Assembly (NCBI RefSeq): GCF_900095735.1 | Contig: NZ_FNLO01000003.1 | Span: forward strand, 62,001 to 126,000 | Source of the DNA: Chitinasiproducens palmae | GTDB lineage: Bacteria; Pseudomonadota; Gammaproteobacteria; Burkholderiales; Burkholderiaceae | Length of the DNA stretch: 64,000 nt | Direction: 5' to 3' | Shown: piece after piece, positions 59,269-64,000 of the stretch | Position numbering within the stretch: position 1 is the first letter of the stretch | Layout of the letters: every line of letters begins with the position of its first letter | Position numbers and translations under genes: made by a program | The notes under the pieces: model-generated | What the model was told of the DNA's origin: nothing | Databases searched by the model: none | The model's input: only the letters and a program-made list of their open reading frames with translations

Positions 59269-61017
59269 ATGAACCCTGTCGTCCGCCTGACCGCCTCCGC
59301 CACCCGCGCCCTGCCCCGTGCCGCGCTGCTCGCAATCTGCCTGATCTACGCAGCGACCGGCCTGTTCGCGCGCGATCCCTGGAAGAACGAGGACGCCGCC
59401 GGCTTCGGCGCAATGTACACACTCGCGCACGGCACGCCGGCCGACTGGCTGACGCCGAACATCTTCGGTCATCCGGTGCCGGACAACGGGCCGTTGATGT
59501 ATTGGCTCGGCGCGCTTTCGATCCGCCTGACCGGCTGGCTGCTCGGCGCGAGCAACGCGGCGCGGCTGCCCACCTTGCTGCTGTTCCTGCTGACCTGCGG
59601 CCTGGTCTGGTACGGCAGCTATCTGCTCGGCCGCCGCGCCGAGGTGCAGCCGTTCAAATACGCGTTCGGCGGCGAACCGGCGCCGCGCGACTATGGCCGC
59701 ACGATTGCCGACGGTGCGGTACTGATCCTGCTCGCGTGCTTCGGCCTGGCCGAGCGCGGGCATGAAAGCACCGCGCAGATCGCGCAGTTGCTGTCGGTGA
59801 CGCTGGTCCTGTACGGTCTCGCCCGGTTGAGCGACAAACCTTGGCAGGGCGCGGCCTGCTGGGGCGGCGGTGTCGGCCTGCTGGCGTTGTCGGGCAACCC
59901 GGTGATGCCGGTGGCCGTCGGCGTCTGCACGCTTGCCGTGCCGCTCCTCAGCCCGGCGCTGCGCCGGGTGCAACTGCTTGTTCTGGGCCTGCCGCTGGCG
60001 CTCGCGATCGGCCTGAGCTGGCCGCTGGTCGCATGGTTCGCGGCCCCCGACACCGCCGCCCATCGCTACCTGTACGACTGGCTCAACGCGGGTTTGAACC
60101 GCTACAGCGGCGGCCCCTCGAACGTGCTCGCCTACGCGGCGAAGAACTTCCCGCTGTTCACCTGGCCCGCGTGGCCGCTCGCGCTCTGGTCGCTGTGGAG
60201 CTGGCGACGCCTGTGGCGCGCGCCGCACGTTGCCGCGCCGCTGGCGGTGGCCGTGCCGCTGCTGCTGCTGGTGCTGCTGCAGAGCCATCAGAACAACCGG
60301 CTGTTCGTGCTGCCGCTGCCGGCGCTGTCGATGCTTGCCGCGTTCGGCCTGCCGACCCTCAAGCGCGGTGCGATCAATGCGATCGACTGGTTCGCGGTGC
60401 TGAGTTTCACGCTGCTCAGCGGTTTCGTATGGATCGTCTGGATCGCTGGCCAGACCGGCTTCCCGCCGCCGATCGCGCGCAATCTCGCGCGCCTGTTGCC
60501 GGGATTCCAGCCGAGCTTCAATCCGCTGGCACTGGCCGCCGCGCTGGCCGCGACCGCCGCATGGGTCTGGCTGGTGCGTTGGCGGCTGTCGCGCTCGCCG
60601 AAGGTGCTGTGGCGCAGCGTGGTGCTGTCCAGTGCCGGCACGACGCTGATGTGGGTGTTGCTGATGACGCTGTGGCTGCCGTTCATCGACTACAGCCGGA
60701 CCTACCGCGACGTGGCGCAACAGATCGCCAGCCATCTGCCGCCCGACTACACCTGCATCGATCCGGTACGCCTGGGCGAGGCACAGATCGCGTCGTTCGG
60801 CTATTTCGCGGACATGCGCTTCCGCCGCCCCGGCCAGAGCGACTGCAATGTGCTGCTGCGCCAGGACCGGCAGGACTTCGGCGATCCGCAGTCGCCGGCG
60901 CCCTACTGCTGGCGACAGGTATGGGAAGGCCGGCGCGCGGCCGATCGCGACGAGCGCTTCCGCCTCTACCTGCGCGAGGCACGGCCGGCCCGCGCCGGCG
61001 CGGGCGGCTGCCGATGA
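59269..61017 (+). CDS. ArnT-like/GT83-type membrane glycosyltransferase
   Basis: 582 residues with about 12 membrane segments. It resembles the ArnT/PMT superfamily: FARDPWKNEDAAGFGAMYTLAHGTP carries the acidic periplasmic loop (NED), as do LMYWLGALSIRLTGWLLG and the multi-spanning C-terminal half. The sugar is unknown; it could act on lipid A, O-antigen or another glycan. An ATG at 59236 would add 11 residues. It overlaps the following MATE gene by 4 nt (ATGA). Assignment to a second Ara4N transferase is not supported by context. Confidence 0.78.
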   Translation: MNPVVRLTASATRALPRAALLAICLIYAATGLFARDPWKNEDAAGFGAMYTLAHGTPADWLTPNIFGHPVPDNGPLMYWLGALSIRLTGWLLGASNAARLPTLLLFLLTCGLVWYGSYLLGRRAEVQPFKYAFGGEPAPRDYGRTIADGAVLILLACFGLAERGHESTAQIAQLLSVTLVLYGLARLSDKPWQGAACWGGGVGLLALSGNPVMPVAVGVCTLAVPLLSPALRRVQLLVLGLPLALAIGLSWPLVAWFAAPDTAAHRYLYDWLNAGLNRYSGGPSNVLAYAAKNFPLFTWPAWPLALWSLWSWRRLWRAPHVAAPLAVAVPLLLLVLLQSHQNNRLFVLPLPALSMLAAFGLPTLKRGAINAIDWFAVLSFTLLSGFVWIVWIAGQTGFPPPIARNLARLLPGFQPSFNPLALAAALAATAAWVWLVRWRLSRSPKVLWRSVVLSSAGTTLMWVLLMTLWLPFIDYSRTYRDVAQQIASHLPPDYTCIDPVRLGEAQIASFGYFADMRFRRPGQSDCNVLLRQDRQDFGDPQSPAPYCWRQVWEGRRAADRDERFRLYLREARPARAGAGGCR

Positions 61018-62426
61018 CAGACGGTCAGGGGCGCTCCGAGCGGACGAGCCGGCGCGGCGGCAGCGAGCGCGCCGGGCATTGGTGGCATGACGCGCGCGCG
61101 ATCGGCGCCCTCGCCTGGCCGGTGCTGATCGGGCAGCTGGCGATCATTGCATTCGGCGTTATCGATACCGCGATGGTCGGGCGCTATGCGTCGCTCGATC
61201 TCGCCGCGCTCGGCCTCGGCGCCTCGATCTACATCAGTGTATATGTCGGCCTGACCGGCATTCTCGGCGCGCTGTCGCCAATCGCCGCTCAATTGCACGG
61301 TGCCCGGCGGCCCGGCGAAATCGGCGAAGAAGTTCGCCAGGCGGGCTGGCTGGCGGCGGCGCTGGCAGTGATCGGCATGGTGCTGCTGGCCTTCCCCGGC
61401 CCGTTGCTGGCGCTGTCCGACGCTTCCCCGGCACTGGCCGAACGCACCGTCGCGTATCTGCGCGTGCTCTCGTTCGGCTTGCCCGCCGCCCTGCTGTTCC
61501 GCATCTACAACTCGCTGTCGACCGCGCTCGGCCGGCCGCGCCTGGTGATGGCGCTGCAGCTGATCGGCCTGGCGCTGAAGGTGCCCGCCAACCTGTGGCT
61601 GATCTTCGGCGGCCTGGGCGTCGCCGCGCGGGGCGCACCGGGCGCGGCGCTGGCCACCACCGCGATCAATTGGGCGCTGGCGCTGATCGGCGTGGGCGTG
61701 CTCTATCGGCATGCGTTCTATCGCCCGTTCGGGATTTTCCTGCATGCCAGCCGGCCCAATCCGGCGCGGCTGTGGGCCTTGCTGCGGCTTGGCGTGCCAA
61801 TGGGGTTGTCCTACCTGATCGAGGTGACGGCCTACACGTTCATGGCCATCTTCATCGCGCGTTTTGGCACCACGCCGCTGGCCGGCCACCAGATCGCCGC
61901 CAACCTGGGCGCGGTGCTGTACATGACGCCGATGTCGCTCGGCATTGCAACCGCGACGCTGGTGGCCCAGGCCCTCGGCGCCCGCGAGCGCGAGCGCGCC
62001 CGCCGACTGTCGCGCCACGGCATCACGATCGCCGCGCTGCTCGCGGTGTTGTATGCCGTGGCCCTGCTGGCGGCGCGCGGCCCGATCCTGTCCGCGTACA
62101 GCGCCGACCCGGCGGTGGTCGCCGCGGCGGGCAGCCTGCTCGGCATCGTCGCGCTGTACCACTTCTTCGACGCGGTGCAGATCAGCACGGCCTTCGCGCT
62201 GCGCGCACACAAGGTGGCCGTGGTGCCGACGCTGATCTACGCCTTTGCGTTGTGGGGGGTTGGCCTCGGCGGTGGCTATGTGCTCGGCTTCGACCTCACC
62301 GGCTGGGTACCGGCCCGATGGCAAGGCGCGCGCGGTTTCTGGCTGGCCAATGCGCTCAGCCTCGGCGTCGCGGCGTTGGGTCTGCTCGCATATCGACGCG
62401 TGGTGGTCGGCCGGCCGCGCGACTGA
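61014..62426 (+). CDS. MATE family efflux transporter
   Basis: 470 residues, 12 membrane segments, Na+- or H+-coupled multidrug and toxin extrusion family. Typical segments are LAWPVLIGQLAIIAFGVIDTAMVGRY and, in the second half, LGVPMGLSYLIEVTAYTFMAIFIARFGTTPLAGHQIA. Translationally coupled to the glycosyltransferase gene by ATGA overlap. Substrate unknown. A 362-bp gap follows. Confidence 0.92.
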   Translation: MTDGQGRSERTSRRGGSERAGHWWHDARAIGALAWPVLIGQLAIIAFGVIDTAMVGRYASLDLAALGLGASIYISVYVGLTGILGALSPIAAQLHGARRPGEIGEEVRQAGWLAAALAVIGMVLLAFPGPLLALSDASPALAERTVAYLRVLSFGLPAALLFRIYNSLSTALGRPRLVMALQLIGLALKVPANLWLIFGGLGVAARGAPGAALATTAINWALALIGVGVLYRHAFYRPFGIFLHASRPNPARLWALLRLGVPMGLSYLIEVTAYTFMAIFIARFGTTPLAGHQIAANLGAVLYMTPMSLGIATATLVAQALGARERERARRLSRHGITIAALLAVLYAVALLAARGPILSAYSADPAVVAAAGSLLGIVALYHFFDAVQISTAFALRAHKVAVVPTLIYAFALWGVGLGGGYVLGFDLTGWVPARWQGARGFWLANALSLGVAALGLLAYRRVVVGRPRD

Positions 62427-62788
62427 GCACGACTGAGCCCGGCTTGCGCCGGCCGCGCCTGGCCCTGCCGTGACCGGCGGCCGCGCCGGCCCGCCTGCGC
62501 CCACCGGACACACCGCGGCGTGCGCCATCGCGGCCGCCGCAACGCCCGGTACCCGAGCGCTGCCGCCGCGGCACCGTTCACCGCCTGCTCGAGCTGTCCT
62601 GCCCGCCCGCCTTATCCGTTTGCCCCGCAGCTTAGGCGTCCGTCGCGCCGGTGTGTGACACCGCACAGCCTTTTGGCCTCGCGCGTGGTTGAAGCGCGAC
62701 GATTTGGCGCGCCATCGCCATCGCAACCGGCCGCTTGACAAGCGGCTCGTCTACAATCGTCGGACCTTACAATAAGGAGACGGCAGCG
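62427..62788. other. gap between the MATE gene and the alpha-2-macroglobulin gene
   Basis: 362 bp. A TTGACA (62735-62740) lies only 11 nt before TACAAT (62752-62757), too close for a normal sigma-70 promoter; TACAAT alone may be the -10. An AAGGAG Shine-Dalgarno (62774-62779) follows. Nothing else seen. Confidence 0.5.
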
Positions 62789-64000
62789 ATGCACGCGGAA
62801 GCAGGGGCAGGCAACAGACAGATCGACGACCGACACGCCACGCGCCCCCGGCCCGTGCCATCCGAAGCACCACCGTTGCAACGCGCAAACGTCTCGCGCC
62901 GTCACGCCTGGCTGCCGCGCCTGCTGGTGGCGGCGGGCTGCCTGACGTCGCTGTTGTTCGCCACATCCGCGCACGCGGCACGCATCGTCCGCGTCACACC
63001 GGAAGGCGAAGTCGGTCCGGTCACGCAAGTCACCGCGGTATTCGACGAGGCGATGGTGGCGTTCGGCAGCGGCGACGGGGCCGCCCCGTTGACGCTGAGC
63101 TGCAGCGGCGCGCCCACTTCGGCGACGCGCGGCAGTGGCCGCTGGATCGATGCCAAGACCTGGTCGTTCCGCTTCGACCAGACGCTCGGGCCGGGCGCGC
63201 GCTGTGAATTGCGTCCGAGCGCCGGACTCAAGTCCGCTGCCGGTCAAGCGGTGACGGGCAATACCCGCTATGCGTTCGCAACCGGCGGTCCGCGCGTCCT
63301 TGCGCTGCGACCCGGCGGCAACGTCGACGAAGACCAGATCTTCGCGGCGCGGATGAACGTGCCGGTGACCGAGCGTTCGGTGCAGGACAACGTCTTCTGC
63401 GAAGTCGACGGCATCGGCGAGCGCTTGCCGGTGAAGCTGGTCAAGGGCGCCGACCGCGATGCGATCCTGCGCCACCTCGACGTCAGCGGCGCCGGTCCCG
63501 ACTGGATCACCTTCAGTTGCCAGCGCCGCCTGCCCTCGGGAGCGACCGTGCGGCTGCTGTGGGGTGCCGGCCTCGCCACCGCTGGCGGCGTCAGTGCCGG
63601 CCGGCCGCAGCAGTTCGAACGCACGGTGCGCGCACCGCTGACGGCGAGCTTCAGCTGCGAGCGCGAAAATGCGCGCGCCGCATGTTCGCCGCTGCGTCCG
63701 ATGCAACTGTCGTTCACGGCCAACGTGCCGCGCGCCACCCTCGAATCGATCGTGCTGCAAACGCCCGACGGCAAACGCAAGCCGACTGTTTCGGACAACG
63801 ATTCGCCCAGCACGACGATCACCTTCCCGGCGCCGTTGCCGCCGGATGCGGCGCTGTCGATCGTGCTGCCCGCCGGCCTGAAGGACGACGCCGGGCGGCC
63901 GCTGAGCAACGCGGGCACCTTCCCGCTCGCCGTGCGCACCGCGGCGATGCCGCCGCTGCTCAAATTCTCGACCGGCAGTTTCGGTATTCTGGAACGTTTC
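62789..64000 (+). CDS. bacterial alpha-2-macroglobulin (5' part, cut by window end)
   Basis: Large periplasmic protease trap, here only the first 404 residues; the frame is open to the window end. A long polar N-terminus (about 44 residues) precedes a signal sequence (LPRLLVAAGCLTSLLFATSAHA). The rest has the macroglobulin-like beta domains of this family: ARIVRVTPEGEVGPVTQVTAVFDEAMV, WIDAKTWSFRF and LKFSTGSFGILERF. Its thioester and bait region lie outside the window. An AAGGAG Shine-Dalgarno supports the start; a shorter start nearer the signal is possible. Confidence 0.85.
   Translation, partial: MHAEAGAGNRQIDDRHATRPRPVPSEAPPLQRANVSRRHAWLPRLLVAAGCLTSLLFATSAHAARIVRVTPEGEVGPVTQVTAVFDEAMVAFGSGDGAAPLTLSCSGAPTSATRGSGRWIDAKTWSFRFDQTLGPGARCELRPSAGLKSAAGQAVTGNTRYAFATGGPRVLALRPGGNVDEDQIFAARMNVPVTERSVQDNVFCEVDGIGERLPVKLVKGADRDAILRHLDVSGAGPDWITFSCQRRLPSGATVRLLWGAGLATAGGVSAGRPQQFERTVRAPLTASFSCERENARAACSPLRPMQLSFTANVPRATLESIVLQTPDGKRKPTVSDNDSPSTTITFPAPLPPDAALSIVLPAGLKDDAGRPLSNAGTFPLAVRTAAMPPLLKFSTGSFGILERF

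Noticed and set aside
62735-62757. Standard sigma-70 promoter before the alpha-2-macroglobulin gene
   Set aside because: TTGACA and TACAAT are only 11 nt apart, too close for a normal promoter.

Overview
The window is high-GC chromosomal DNA of a betaproteobacterium, most likely family Burkholderiaceae. The evidence is gene order and protein character: dapD-yffB-dapE-prmB, alr-radA, tsaB-rimI-udg, clpB with moaE/moaD/moeA next to thrC/hom, rpsF-priB-rpsR-rplI-dnaB, and trxA-rho. Nearly everything is core-genome housekeeping. I see no rRNA, tRNA, CRISPR array, intact insertion sequence or prophage. I cannot name the genus from sequence alone.

Layout. 0.1-5 kb: lysine/peptidoglycan precursor genes (dapD, yffB-like, dapE), the L3 methyltransferase prmB and a cardiolipin synthase. 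5-11 kb: glutathione peroxidase, an ABC-F ATPase, and alr-radA on the minus strand. 11.3-14.5 kb: lysophospholipid transporter lplT and thiamine salvage/synthesis genes thiM and thiD. 14.5-18 kb (minus): tsaB-rimI-udg-DUF1853. 18-22 kb: DEAD-box RNA helicase, isocitrate lyase, a universal stress protein. 22-33.6 kb (mostly minus): a PEBP-like exported protein, clpB with a good heat-shock promoter, molybdopterin genes, threonine branch genes (thrC, hom) and an alanine-type aminotransferase. 33.8-41.8 kb (plus): a Mth938-like protein and a seven-gene cluster for 4-amino-4-deoxy-L-arabinose (Ara4N) modification of lipid A (arnT, one small flippase-like protein, arnB, arnC, arnA split into two genes, arnD). 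41.8-46.5 kb: bcp, a PIN-PhoH protein and an NlpC/P60 lipoprotein. 47-49 kb: a divergent TetR regulator and MDR oxidoreductase with clear operators. 49-54 kb (minus): pit phosphate transporter with its DUF47 partner, dnaB, and the S6/PriB/S18/L9 operon. 54-64 kb (plus): trxA, rho, an MFS transporter, mtfA, the zinc-free L31 rpmE2, a second ArnT-like glycosyltransferase coupled to a MATE transporter, and the start of a bacterial alpha-2-macroglobulin cut by the window edge.

Two themes stand out. First, the sequence is rich in short tandem repeats. Inside genes the units are multiples of three and sit at protein ends or loops (ABC-F, DUF1853, MoaE, ArnC, NlpC lipoprotein). Between genes they are 7-, 9-, 12- or 13-bp units and lie in unusually long gaps between otherwise conserved neighbours. 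Second, several RNA or DNA control elements can be read directly: a hairpin holding the Shine-Dalgarno and start codon of the NlpC lipoprotein and ending in seven U residues; three near-palindromic operators between tetR and the oxidoreductase; a sigma-32 type promoter for clpB; and several intrinsic terminators. I found no convincing wholly new multi-gene system. The lipoprotein hairpin and the TetR operator set are the best leads.
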